Source: Pseudoneurospora amorphoporcata
Taxonomy: Eukaryota; Ascomycota; Sordariomycetes; Sordariales; Sordariaceae
Assembly (NCBI GenBank): GCA_033297205.1
Contig: MU859469.1
Location: 1-14,165 of the forward strand
Reading direction: 5' to 3'
Length of the DNA: 14,165 nt
Of the stretch, positions 1 through 9,037 are shown piece after piece. The notes under the pieces were generated by a model. The model saw only the letters and a list, made by a program, of their open reading frames with translations. It searched no databases and was not told the origin of the DNA. Made by a program: the position numbers and the translations under genes. Positions within the stretch are counted from its first letter, which is position 1. The number at the start of each line of letters is the position of its first letter.

Positions 1-95
<95 letters not shown>
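1..95. repeat. Poly-T homopolymer, 95 nt
   Basis: An uninterrupted run of 95 T opens the window. It lies just upstream of a sequence that looks like the 3' end of an intron (branch-like TGCTGAC/CTAAC, then ACAG at 127-130) of the oxidoreductase gene. If the assembly is right, the run would be intronic. More likely it is a contig end or a homopolymer artefact, because the gene's first exons are absent. Two other long A/T runs, of 30 nt each, occur in the window, at 10439-10468 and 11809-11838. Confidence 0.9.
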
Positions 96-97
<2 letters not shown>

Positions 98-130
98 GTA
101 ACCATCATCAGCTTGCTGACTAACAAACAG

Positions 131-1743
131 AGGCAAGGCCGACGATTATAATAAATGAGGAGCAATTGGTAACCCGGGGGTTGAGCTGGAACTCGTTTCT
201 GCCTTTCTTCCTAAAGAGCGAGAACTTCACCCGTCCCGACCCTAGCTTTGCTAAGGCGGCCAATATCTCATGGGATGAGTCCGTCCGAGGCAACGGCGGG
301 CGTGTGCAGTACACATATCCCAACTACTATTATCCTGGAAGCGGTAGGTAACTTTGGCCTGGAGAGCGCAAGATCGGACAGTGCTGACGGGATCATGATA
401 GCAAACTGGTGGAATGCTGCCAAGTCTGTCGGACTTCCTGCAGTCAAGGACCCCAACGGTGGTGACAACCTTGGCATCTATTGGTTCCCCCATGCTGTCG
501 ATGCTAGTACCAGGACCCGAAGTCACTCCAAGAGAAACCATTATGACCGGGTCAAAGACTCGCGGCCTAACTACCATATCCTCCCGTCGAACATGGTATC
601 CAAAGTCATCTTCCGCGGCACCACGGCAGTCGGTGTTGAGTACTTGCCCACGGCTGGCGGAAAGGCCGCAACCGCCTACGCCGCCAAGGAAGTCATCTTG
701 GCTGCCGGTGCCCTCAGCACGCCCAAGATCCTCCAACTGTCTGGCATTGGCTCCAAGAACCTTCTCCAGAAGTACGAGATCCCCGTCGTCGTTGACCTCC
801 CCGGTGTTGGATCCAACTTGCAAGACCAACTGACCCTCAAGGTCCCTTATACCGCAAGCAACAACCTCTTTCCCAACTCTGGCTCCATTGCCAACAACGC
901 CACCTACGCTGCCGAACAACGTGCGCTCTATGATTCCAAGAAACAGCGTGCCTACACCATCGTGAGCACGCTCAGCACCAACATTGCCATGATGAGCCTC
1001 TCGCAAACGACCTCCTCGTACAAGAAAATTGTCTCGAACGCCCGCGCTGCTGCCGCTCCCTATTCGCTCTCTTCGGGGGTTGATGCGAGCGTTCTGGCCG
1101 GTTACACTGTCCAACGAAAGCTCATCCTGGAGCAGTTCGAGGCTGGAAAGGCCGGTATTGGCTCGCTCCACTGGAACAGGCCGATGGCGTGACCATTTAT
1201 CTGAACAAGCCTCTCAGCCGCGGCGCCGTGACCATTAACTCGACTAACCCCCTTGAGAATCCGTTGGTGGACTACCGTGCCGTTACCGACCCGGCTGACA
1301 TTGAGGTCCTCACTGCGCTGTTCCGTAAGAACAGAGAGTTGATGACTGCTCCAGATATGGCAGCACTGGGGGTTGCTGAGGCGGCACCCTTTGGGGAGCC
1401 CATCATTGCGGATAGTGAGCTAGCCTCGACCTTCCGTGGAGCTATTGATCCCTCAAACGCCCATCAGTGCTGCACGGTGGCTATGATGCCCCGCGCGCTT
1501 GGGGGTGTCGTCTCCAGCGAACAGAAGGTGTATGGAGTGAAGGGCTTGAGGGTGGCCGACATCAGCTATTGGCCGTTCCAGATTTCGGGTGCTCCCACAG
1601 CGACTATGTATGCCTCCGGCGAAAGAGTGAGTTGCTCTATCTGTGTTTTGCCCATTATCTAAGTCTTGATGCTAACCTCGATTCTGAATTAGCTTGCGGA
1701 GTCTATCAAGAGGGAGTATAAGCTGGCAGAGTACAAGCGGTAA
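131..1743 (+). CDS. GMC-family flavin oxidoreductase, 5'-partial, one-base frameshift
   Basis: Glucose-methanol-choline family oxidoreductases are FAD enzymes that oxidise alcohols, sugars or related substrates; the substrate here cannot be read. Exons are 131-343, 402-1626 and 1693-1743. The introns are 344-401 (phase 1, GTAGGT, branch GCTGAC) and 1627-1692 (phase 0, GTGAGT, branch GCTAAC). The first visible exon begins after an acceptor-like CAG at 128-130 and encodes SWNSFLPFFLKSENF, typical of the family. GALSTPKILQLSGIG matches GMC signature 2, and GVGSNLQDQ follows it. The C-terminal part has HQCC-x-VAMMPRALGGVV with the first catalytic His, and YASGE near the end. The N-terminal GxGxxG FAD-binding part is missing, cut off at the poly-T edge. 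The reading frame changes between about 1155 and 1170: upstream frame ends at a TGA at 1190-1192, while the downstream frame reads PLEQADGVTIYLNKPLSRG. One missing C in CTCCACTG (1162-1169) would explain it. It is either a sequencing error or a pseudogene. Family call is firm; gene integrity is doubtful. Confidence 0.85.
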
Positions 1744-1872
1744 TAAGGGGATGATGGTTCACTTCCTAATTCGGCCCGTCGTTTGAGCTGTAATGTTTTC
1801 AGATGCTGTACATAGATTCTAAATTTGAATATCGACAAATGTTGGCACCTGCCACGGGTGACCAGGACTTCA

Positions 1873-3252
1873 TCAGTGTCTTTGAGAACCACCGTTCTTG
1901 ATGAAGTAATTAGTGATGGTGTTTTCCTTCTTATCCTGTGTCACTGGATCCAGCTTCTTCCTACTTCCCGCACCAACCCCCATCAATGCCATCATCTCCT
2001 CGAATTCCTTCGTTGGCACGACGCCCCCGCTAGCCTCCTTATGTCCTCTCGCAAAAGACTCTCCAAGCCTCTCCTTCAGACTGGGATCCTCGGCCACTTC
2101 TACGATGCCGTTTAGTAGCTCAATAATGTTCACCGCCCCCCTTCCGCCACGCCTTTCCCTTGCACACTTGGCCACCCTGCACGAAAAGTTCACTTTGCCT
2201 TCCAGATACCCATCATTAGCAGCCATCACCACCTCAAGCTTAGCACTCTTCAAATGTCCCGCTCACCTTGTCGCAATGACCGGGTGCACCTGTGCCTTGC
2301 TCTTCATCCTCAAGACCGCCACGCGTCCGTCGGTCGAAAACTTTGGCGGGACGTGTGTGCACCGTTCCACTTCGGCGTTGACCTCTGACCTCGCCGCAAA
2401 GAGCACCTTGTTAGCGAGCAGATCGGCCGGGCCAGTAGCCTGTGTAAGTGCCTCCCATGCGGCAGGGACGTTGTATGCTGCTGTGCGTCGCGGTGCGTTG
2501 ATGAGAGAGACGGCATCATTGAGCCTCTTGCGTGTGTACCGTTTCAGAACGTTACCCATATCCGGGAAGGGCGGTTGCCACTTGAAGTTTGTACGCAAAT
2601 CGCCGTGCGTGCCAAGAACGGCCAGCCACGCGCACTGTTCTTCGATGGCAGGGTGAAGGGGATGGCATATGAGGTAGGTTAGTAGGGCAGATTTGGCTAC
2701 AGAGGGGGAATTGCAGGCAGTGACATGCTGAGAGCCAGACGGGAACTCATCCTCGGCAGCCTGGTGATGGTCGATTATGAGGGCTCTGTGGTTCGGGATA
2801 TCGACAACAGGCAAGGAGCGCCGCGAGCCTTGGTCCAGGACGAAGACGTAGGATGGAGACAAGTCTGCCATGGCTGCGCGCTCCGAAGGGTCATGGATGT
2901 TATTCCCTCTTTGGACGAGATGAGTGGTGATAAGACTTGAGGGCAAGCCAAGAAGAACAAGGGTCTGTTGAAGTATTGAGCCAGAGGCGAGTCCATCCGC
3001 GTCCTTGTCAGGAACAATGAGCGTTTTGGTTTTTGCGGTAGCACTACTAAGGATCAGCAGCTGTTCAAACAATTCTGAGTGCGATTTGGGATCGGACCAC
3101 TCAAGGATAAATCGTCTCGCCGCTTCGATTTCCTCCATTTTGGCGGGCCAGTCGGCTCTTTGGGTCTCGCCGCTGTCATCGCTGGCTGGTGATCCTATTC
3201 GTGCCCGTTTCAAGGTTGAAGGTCCCGTGAACGGAGCTGCAAGCCGCTTCAT
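1873..3252 (-). CDS. DHH/DHHA1-family phosphoesterase (RecJ-like) with in-frame TGA at codon 330
   Basis: DHH-family proteins are Mn-dependent phosphoesterases that include RecJ nucleases, exopolyphosphatases and Cdc45; the substrate here is unknown. A single uninterrupted frame of 459 codons is used from ATG 3252. An alternative reading from 3321 adds 23 residues that look like leader sequence. Metal-binding motifs are visible: DKDADG (82-87), LDQG with D140, DHH (161-163), and GTHGD with D218. The C-terminal DHHA1 part has VNIIELL (374-380) and GHKEASGG (403-410). A basic TLKRARIG (13-20) could be a nuclear signal. The C-terminus carries ENTITNYF (443-450), close to a PCNA-interacting (PIP) box. 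The frame is broken only by TGA at 2263-2265, between HPVIATR and AGHLKSAKLEVVMAAND. Homologous sense (probably Trp, TGG) is expected there, since DHHA1 sequence resumes in the same frame. No intron of workable size can remove it. It is convergent with the oxidoreductase gene, 129 nt away. Nonsense mutation, base error or read-through are the options. Confidence 0.8.
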
Positions 3253-3865
3253 GGTGCAAGTGCTGAAGCATCCGAACAGTACGGTAGTATGCGTCTCATA
3301 GAATCGTGGTCCAGAGTACACGAAGGTTCCCGGAATTCTGGATATGCACCCGTCTCAAGGGGAGCGTAACGATACCTCTTGACGTGCAGGTCGCTCCACT
3401 ATGCAGTGTTCTGTGTAAGGAAGGTAGCTTGGGCCCAAGGGAGATGTGCTTTGTCATAACATCATTGGGGATGTGTCAAAACAAAGACAGACCAGCAGGA
3501 ATGACGTCAGCCGCTTGGGACGCTACTCGCAAGGTTCATACAGTTACTCCGATCCAAGTGCGCTCTCTTTTGCACCCCCAAAAGCAATGGAATTGTTTGA
3601 CTCGAAAACCCGCTTAATGCATGTTTACACAACCTTGAGGGCTTCCCTCCGAACGCCTGGAACACCACCAATGAAATATTCATTTTCCACCCAACAGACG
3701 CAACACGCCCACGCAGCACACTCGTCTACCGGCAGTCCAAGCTAGCCTCGATCGGCAAGGGGCAACATGTACAATAGAAGGTAAAGAAAGAGGACGACCC
3801 GACGCCATGCTGTTCGCTCAACCGGTCCCTTAAGGCAAGAGCTGTTCATGCTCCTTTCTCTGCAC
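3253..3865. other. Intergenic region between the DHH gene and the sulfurtransferase gene
   Basis: This 613 nt stretch holds the 5' flank of the DHH gene (right of 3252) and the 3' flank of the sulfurtransferase gene. Open frames here lack recognisable motifs. The only distinct site is a CRE-like palindrome at 3502-3509. Confidence 0.6.
3502..3509. promoter_or_regulatory. CRE-like palindrome TGACGTCA
   Basis: A perfect 8-bp TGACGTCA lies about 250 bp upstream of the DHH gene's ATG, on the 5' side of that minus-strand gene. This is the consensus bound by ATF/CREB-type bZIP factors, such as fungal Atf1. A perfect 8-mer can occur by chance, so regulation is only suggested. Confidence 0.35.
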
Positions 3866-4937
3866 TTATTCGACCTTTTGGATCAGCGACTCGGAGGGCT
3901 TGACCCGTTGGGCCCACTCACTGCACACAGAGTTAGCCATGGATGCATGATTCAGTGGGGGAGACGCAGCTGTCGGTCAAAAGCACTCACGTCCAGCTTC
4001 CATCATAAACCTTTCTCTTCTCAGGAGAGCCAAATTGCGCCTCGTTGAGTGCCGTTTCGAGGACGCAGGCGGTGACGCCGGTTCCGCAGCTGGAGATGAT
4101 GGGCTTTGAGGGATCGACGCCCGCCTTGGTGAAGATCTCCTTCAACCTGTCGGCTGGAAGGAAGGCCTTGGTGTCGGGGTCCAAGACAGCGCTGAAGGGA
4201 ATGTTGATAGAGCCAGGCATGTGGCCCGATGACAGACCCTCTCTCGGCTCCGGCTCCCTGCCACTCCACCGACCGGGTGATCTCGCATCGAGGATCTGTA
4301 CGCCCTCAGCGCCCTCTTTATTGGAATCAATGGCAACTTCATGGACCTCCTCGAAGCTCGCAACCTTGTCCTCGTCCATCTTGGGGATGGGGTACGTGCC
4401 GCACTCGATCGTCCAGACATTTCCGGACTCGGTAGGGAGACCCTCCTCGATCCAGAGCTTGAAGTTGTTGAGGATGTGGACCTTGGGGTGGCCGAAGACC
4501 TTCATGGTCCAGCCAACACGGGGGGCGCTGAAGATGCCCAGCTCCTGGCTGTCATAAATAACCACAGTGTCCTCGCGGCGGATGCCGAGCTCGCTCATGG
4601 CAGCGGCGAAGCCCTTGGAGCTGGGCAGCATGTGGGGGTAAGGGCTGTGCCTATCGATGACCTTGTCGAGGTCGAAGAAGCGTGCCTTGGGGATTCTCTT
4701 TTCGATAAAGACGTCGAGGCCGGTGCGCTTTTGGGGGTCGTTCGGAAAGAACCAGGAGGCACATAGAGGAATGACACGGGGTTCGGACGATATGGGCGAA
4801 GGAGGGGCCTTCTTGAGGGCTTCGTGCAGCTCCTTGGGGGTGACGAGATAGCTTGAGAAGGAGCGGGCAGCCACCGCTCTGGCGGCAATCGAGCGCATAG
4901 AGGCCCGGAGGGGGCTAAGGACTCCTATGAGAGCCAT
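3866..4937 (-). CDS. Mitochondrial thiosulfate/3-mercaptopyruvate sulfurtransferase (two rhodanese domains)
   Basis: The enzyme moves sulfane sulfur from mercaptopyruvate or thiosulfate to an acceptor; the yeast relative Tum1 feeds sulfur to tRNA thiolation. Exons are 4937-3991 and 3920-3866, giving 333 residues, normal for the family. The intron is 3921-3990 (70 nt, GTGAGT donor, GCTAAC branch, GTGCAG acceptor); splicing restores the C-terminus GSWT-EWAQRVKPS. The first 30 residues are rich in Arg, Ala and Ser without acids (ending AARSFSS), a clear mitochondrial presequence. The N-terminal rhodanese domain (about 32-170) is non-catalytic, with Asp129 where a Cys would sit. The C-terminal domain (about 195-325) has the active loop C284-G-T-G-V-T-A. 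DARSPGRW and GHMPGSINIPF are family hallmarks. The ATG at 4935-4937 has a good CAAAATGG context; a second Met at residue 14 would still keep part of the presequence. Thiosulfate and mercaptopyruvate specificity cannot be separated from the sequence alone. Confidence 0.95.
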
Positions 4938-5160
4938 TTTGACTGTTCCGCTTGTGCTGTCTACCTGTTGTCGGGAATGGTAGGTTGTGTCGAGGATGCG
5001 CCGGGCTAGGGAGAAGAAGCAGTGCGGCGATAAGGGATTTCCGTGATACCGCAGTCGATGTCGGCGGTGCTGTGATGGTTGGAGTAAAAGGTCGAGCGAG
5101 ACAAGCGCCAGACGGCCCGATGCAAGGTACGTAGACGTCGGTAGACGCAGAGGTAGAGAG

Positions 5161-5175
5161 GTAGGTAGGTAGGTA
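5161..5175. repeat. Short GTAG tandem repeat
   Basis: Three GTAG units and a closing GTAC lie in tandem, preceded by related AGGTAGAGAG sequence. It is a small microsatellite in the shared promoter region, with no evident function. Confidence 0.7.
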
Positions 5176-5335
5176 CCTTGGGTTTGGCGTTGCCTGGTTC
5201 CTGACTGCGTGTGGCCTGGGGATTGATTGCAGAGATACCTAGGTAACGAGCTTGGTCGTAAGGTAGCAGTCTCGCGCAGTCACTTTGAATATCTAGCAAA
5301 TCTACGAGTTGGCAAGCAAAGAAGAAAAGGTCTTT

Positions 5336-5387
5336 GAGGAGAGGAAGGGGAAGAAAAAAAAAAAAAAAAAAGAAGAAGAGAAAAAAA
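5336..5387. repeat. Homopurine tract (52 nt) with an A18 core
   Basis: The plus strand is all A/G from 5336 to 5387, including 18 consecutive A at 5354-5371. Read on the minus strand it is a CT-rich tract roughly 400 bp upstream of the sulfurtransferase ATG. Pyrimidine-rich stretches on the sense strand are common in fungal promoters, and such tracts can exclude nucleosomes. The function is inferred only. Confidence 0.65.
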
Positions 5388-5958
5388 CAAGGCCCCAGCA
5401 AGCCGAAATCTCGTCAGCAGCCCGAGGATGAGGATTGTGGATGCGGGGTTTAGACTGCCTTCTTTGTCATAACTTTTGGGATGGGACCTTGGCCGTTCAT
5501 GCGATGGAGGCAGGTGGAGGAGGCCCCAGCAATCAAAATGGTGCAAAGTGCAGGCTTTTTGGGAAAGGCTCGGCGCTGTCATGGCGGTAGTGTACAGAGC
5601 TTCCACATTTCATTCAAACCTTTTTGATATGTTTTCAGAGAGCTTGGACCACATTGATACCTCTACTTGGCATTGGTTCCTGCCTGTTTATCTTAGTGCG
5701 GCGCTAGCTACCTCTACCTCCAGGTAGTTCTACTGGTATGTGATTTCGCAGCGGGTCAATAACCGCCGACATCAGCAGGTTCGTTTCCTGTTTCGGTGTT
5801 AATCGGCCGTTCTACTAGTATATCGAGTACTCCCTCTAACATGTATTTTTACGCACATAGGCAACATTCGAGACTGTTGCGCCCGATCGCACATCATCCC
5901 GCACCGAATAAGCAACTACGAACCTAGGTCTCAGGCTCGCATCGAACAAAGAATCGAC

Positions 5959-6446
5959 ATGAAGGTCAAGATCAAAAAGTGGAACGCCGTCGCGACTTGG
6001 CGATGGGATCTCCCGGAAGACGATGTCTGCGGCATCTGCCAGGTCCATTTTGATGGCACATGCCCGACTTGCAAATACCCGGGCGATGAATGCAGCTTGT
6101 GTAAGACGCCAAACATGATAACAGGATACCCAGCTGACCTTTTGTGTGTTCCTAGTGTCTGGTAAATGCGGTCACAACTTCCACATGGTTCGTTGTTTCT
6201 TTTCCGCCCTTTCTCGTTCCGGGCGCTCTCGCTGACCAACATGACAGCATTGTATCCTCGAGTGGATCAAACAGGACTCTGCCAAAGGCCAGTGCCCCAT
6301 GTGTCGTCAAAGTAAGTTGTCGGGTGTATTTCTCTTCGCGTCTGGATTTGGACGCCGTGCCTGACAATGTCTGGGTAGAATTCGAATGGAATGGCCGCCC
6401 CAATGCCACCGAAACAACCCAAGGCCAAATGCTCGCCGAGACCTGA
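5959..6446 (+). CDS. APC11: Anaphase-promoting complex subunit 11, RING-H2 protein
   Basis: Apc11 is the catalytic RING subunit of the APC/C ubiquitin ligase; with Apc2 it recruits the E2 that ubiquitinates cyclins and securin. Four exons (5959-6100, 6156-6187, 6248-6311, 6379-6446) give 101 residues, against 84 in human APC11. Introns are 55, 60 and 67 nt with GTAAGA/GTTCGT/GTAAGT donors and CTGAC-type branches. The start MKVKIKKWNAVATW is nearly identical to other APC11 proteins. All family zinc ligands are present: C24, C27, C35, C38, C45, C52, H54, H57, H59, C60, C74 and C77, in CGIC, CPTC, KCGHNFHMHC and CPMCRQ. The C-terminus after the RING (about 20 residues, ending QGQMLAET) is longer than in animals. 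Exon 2 is only 32 nt, so automated gene callers could miss it. The identification is secure. Confidence 0.97.
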
Positions 6447-7139
6447 GATGGTGGTACTAGTCACGGCACCATTAGGAATTGTTGCAGCTTCCCTCCAGGC
6501 TGAGAGTCATGGGCTGTCCAAGATAATGGAGCTTATCATGAAAACAAACCACTTCCATTTACGACCACCTTGGCAAGCGTGGTTACCGTGGTGATCAAGG
6601 TACCCTAGCTAGCTGATGTTTACATCTTCAGGTCCCTACCACTGCTTTTGCAGAAGTGCACCTGCAGGCCTGCAACAGCACCCTCAAGACCCACCTGTAC
6701 GGGAGTCTCCGCTCCTTAACGTCTTCCATCCCTGCAGCCACTGTTACAGTGGCTCTTGGTGGTAGGCCACTGATAGCTCTCAAGGTTGCTGCGGATGCAC
6801 GGGGCCATGTTGGGCACATCACCTGGCCAGCAGCACCACAACCTATCGTCACCTTATAGATAGGAACCTAGCATAGGTAGAACATCTTCTTTGGGAGCCT
6901 TTCTTCCTATGCGCATACCACTAGAATCTTTCATGTACCCTAGTCTTTGTGTCGGCTACTTGAGCATTCTTGATACCATCTAAAACCGGCCAAAAACTCT
7001 CACTCGACCACATACTCTTCACACATCACTTATCAGTACCGTCTCCGGTATCAGTTCCGTCGTCGTACTGACAACGAACTGCCGCCATTCCTTCGTCCTT
7101 CTCTCTGTATAACCGCCTCCATATACGTACAAAATACAA
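6447..7139. other. Intergenic region: APC11 3' flank and leader of the polyQ gene
   Basis: There is no supported gene in these 693 nt. The right part (about 6980-7139) is rich in C and T on the plus strand, with many CTC/CAC triplets. It probably contains the promoter and 5' leader of the gene starting at 7140, whose ATG follows AAAATACAA. Frames around 6628-6859 show no domain-like sequence. Confidence 0.55.
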
Positions 7140-7383
7140 ATGACCGAACCAGATTCCTTCAACCGACCGGGCTCCGCCGCCGCCGCCCGTTACTTCACCT
7201 CCTCAAGTCCCCGACCATCTGTCGCGAGTCGGACAAGTCGCTCCAGTTTACGGCGAGAGCACGACCTACAGGCAGACCAGCTACAACCTCAAAGTCGTCG
7301 CCTGTCATCAGCACAATCCCACACCCCGTCTCCTCAACCACCGCCTAGCATTGAGGAGCACACGCTACTGGGGATCGGCCAGC

Positions 7384-7442
<59 letters not shown>

Positions 7443-8297
7443 AAACAACATCATCATCGAGAAGCAGGGGAGGGGGAAGAACAAGGTGGCGGGTCCCAGC
7501 CATCGTTCTCTCCCCTCTTTACCCTTGTTTCTTCCAGCACCCACTCCTCCCAGCGCCAGACCATCCATCATCCAACCGTCCACTATGTGTTTGCCGACGA
7601 CGACCCCGATATCCTCACCGCCGCACTAGCGTACCATCACCGTGGAGGAATCGAACAGAATTCCACACCAAGTCCGGACAACGATGAAAAACTCTACAGC
7701 AAGGAGTCGAGAGATCGCGCCGTGGTTCTTGATGTGGCGCCCTCCTCGACCGGCAGTGGGCTCCAAGTGGCATGGGCAAGTAGCCTGTCTCCCGACTGGG
7801 CAGTCGTCTCGGCACAAGTGATGCGGATGGAAGACCAAGCCAACAGTGGCAGTGCCAATTCCGCAGGGGGGGTCTTTGCGGCTTCTTCGCCTAGTCTACA
7901 TAGTGGTCCGTTGATGCTCAAGATCGAAGGCGTAGCCATTGAGCCTTCGTCGTTGTCGTCATCGTCAGGGTCGTTGTCATCGTCGTGTTTGGGCAGCGGC
8001 GGGAAAATGCTGTCCACTCCAGAAGGTGATCTGCGCTCTTCTCTGACGGGCAAGGGCAAGCAAACTGCGACGGCGGCCCCTGCACCTGAAGAATACCCGA
8101 CTCTACTGCAAGACTTTGAGAGGCGAATAGGAGTGCTAAAAAGGGTTGCCGAGGCAGGTTCAGAGAGGCAACGGCGTATATCCTCTATGGATCACCCAGA
8201 CTTCGACCTTGACCAGGGTGATGGCCGCGGTGGCGGGAAAGGCGATGCACTTCTTGCCGAGGTGGGAGAAGGTGACGATATGGGTGCTCAAGATTGA
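7140..8297 (+). CDS. Polyglutamine protein, possible Atg31-like autophagy factor
   Basis: A single-exon gene of 385 residues. The N-terminus (1-80) is disordered, rich in Ser, Pro, Arg and Gln. Residues 81-101 are 21 Gln in a row (one CAG, then 20 CAA), followed by KQHHH. The conserved-looking core starts at HPTVHYVFADDDPDILTAAL (144-163) and resumes at RAVVLDVAP (193-201) and SLSPDWAVVSAQVMRM (215-230). A serine-rich linker follows, then a likely helix, YPTLLQDFERRIGVLKRV (319-336), and an acidic tail. The order of a hydrophobic-acidic strand with FxDDD, a VxLDV strand, then a strand after a Ser-Leu-Ser turn, and a C-terminal helix recalls yeast Atg31. Atg31 scaffolds the Atg17-Atg29 complex in autophagy. 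That is a comparison from memory and the similarity is weak, so the function should be treated as unknown. The ATG context AATACAAATG is reasonable, and no in-frame upstream alternative was seen. Confidence 0.75.
7380..7442 (+). repeat. CAA/CAG microsatellite encoding Q21
   Basis: One CAG plus 20 CAA triplets encode 21 Gln (residues 81-101). One AAA codon then interrupts it before another CAA. Nearly pure CAA makes slippage likely, so length may vary between strains. Confidence 0.95.
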
Positions 8298-9037
8298 TTG
8301 AGAGGCCGGGGGGCTGTGAGTTTGCATGCCTGGGGTATATGGTCCTCTGTTAGGACCTTAACGGGCTTGATTCTTTTGGAGCTCACTTGACAAATCCAGG
8401 CAGTCACTTTTGACAGGCTCCCACATATGTGAACAGAAGGGTGTATACCAAGCCATGCAGCCTATGACCGCGCGCTACGCTTGCTTTCGATTTGGCATAT
8501 CGTAGAAATATTGTCGTAGGATAACATGAATAGTGTGGCGACAAAGTTCGACAGTAGTTCTATAGGACGCATGGCGATACTCAAATTTTCTGCGATGATT
8601 ATTACTGTTGGAACTAAGGATCTTGTTCATTATAAACGCCTTGGCTGGTGCTGAAATACTGAGGTTCCGAGGCGAGTAAGAGGTACCAGAATACGGCACG
8701 GTCGAGCAGAGTTTACCAGCAACTCCTGCCTACACTAACATTCTGCCTTGTGATCCTCCTCAAAGCAAGACGTATGATCCAAGCGACCACTCATTTGGCC
8801 CACTGATCCCTCCCGTTGTATATCCAACGGCCAAATTGCGTATAGAAGATAATGCAAAACAAATGACAGTAGAAACGAAGAAACCACCCTCTCTTAAACT
8901 CCTCAAACCCATGTTGATCCCCAGAGATGCAAGGGAGAAAAGGCGCAAAATATAGGTTGCGAGGTTGCAAGACGAGCGGATGGCCAAACCCCGACAAAAA
9001 CGCCATAACGCAAAAAAGATGAGGTAGGTGAGGGCGA
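8298..9037. other. Intergenic region between convergent polyQ and syntaxin genes
   Basis: These 740 nt hold the 3' flanks of two genes that face each other. Short open frames on the minus strand (8475-9048) are hydrophobic or low in motif content, and none looks like a protein I know. No RNA gene or mobile element was seen. Confidence 0.6.

Larger units (their letters stand above)
4938..5958. other. Divergent promoter region between the sulfurtransferase gene and APC11
   Basis: About 1 kb separates two divergently transcribed genes, so it should hold both promoters and leaders. Visible elements are a GTAG tandem run at 5161-5175, a homopurine tract at 5336-5387, and several CCTAGGT/AGGTAC-type short motifs. 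Upstream of APC11 there is an ATG at 5841 opening a 28-codon reading frame that stops at 5925-5927. It would be an uORF if transcription starts before it. Frames such as the Lys/Phe-rich one across the A-tract are low-complexity artefacts. Confidence 0.6.

Noticed and set aside
1..135. Retroelement poly-A tail (LINE-type) inserted in the oxidoreductase gene
   Set aside because: For a minus-strand element the body would lie right of the T-run, but gene sequence is there instead, and no target-site duplication can be seen.
251..1171. 306-codon minus-strand frame opposite the oxidoreductase
   Set aside because: It is the antisense shadow of the GMC coding sequence; the plus-strand frame has clear family motifs.
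2246..2264. Possible 19-nt intron (GTGAGC...GAAG) removing the TGA of the DHH gene
   Set aside because: Far below the 55-89 nt of the other introns here, with no room for a branch site. It would also shift the frame, whereas both sides already share one frame.
5006..5401. 131-codon minus-strand frame starting in the A-tract region
   Set aside because: The N-terminus is a translated homopurine tract giving poly-Phe, and the rest has no motif; it lies in a divergent promoter.
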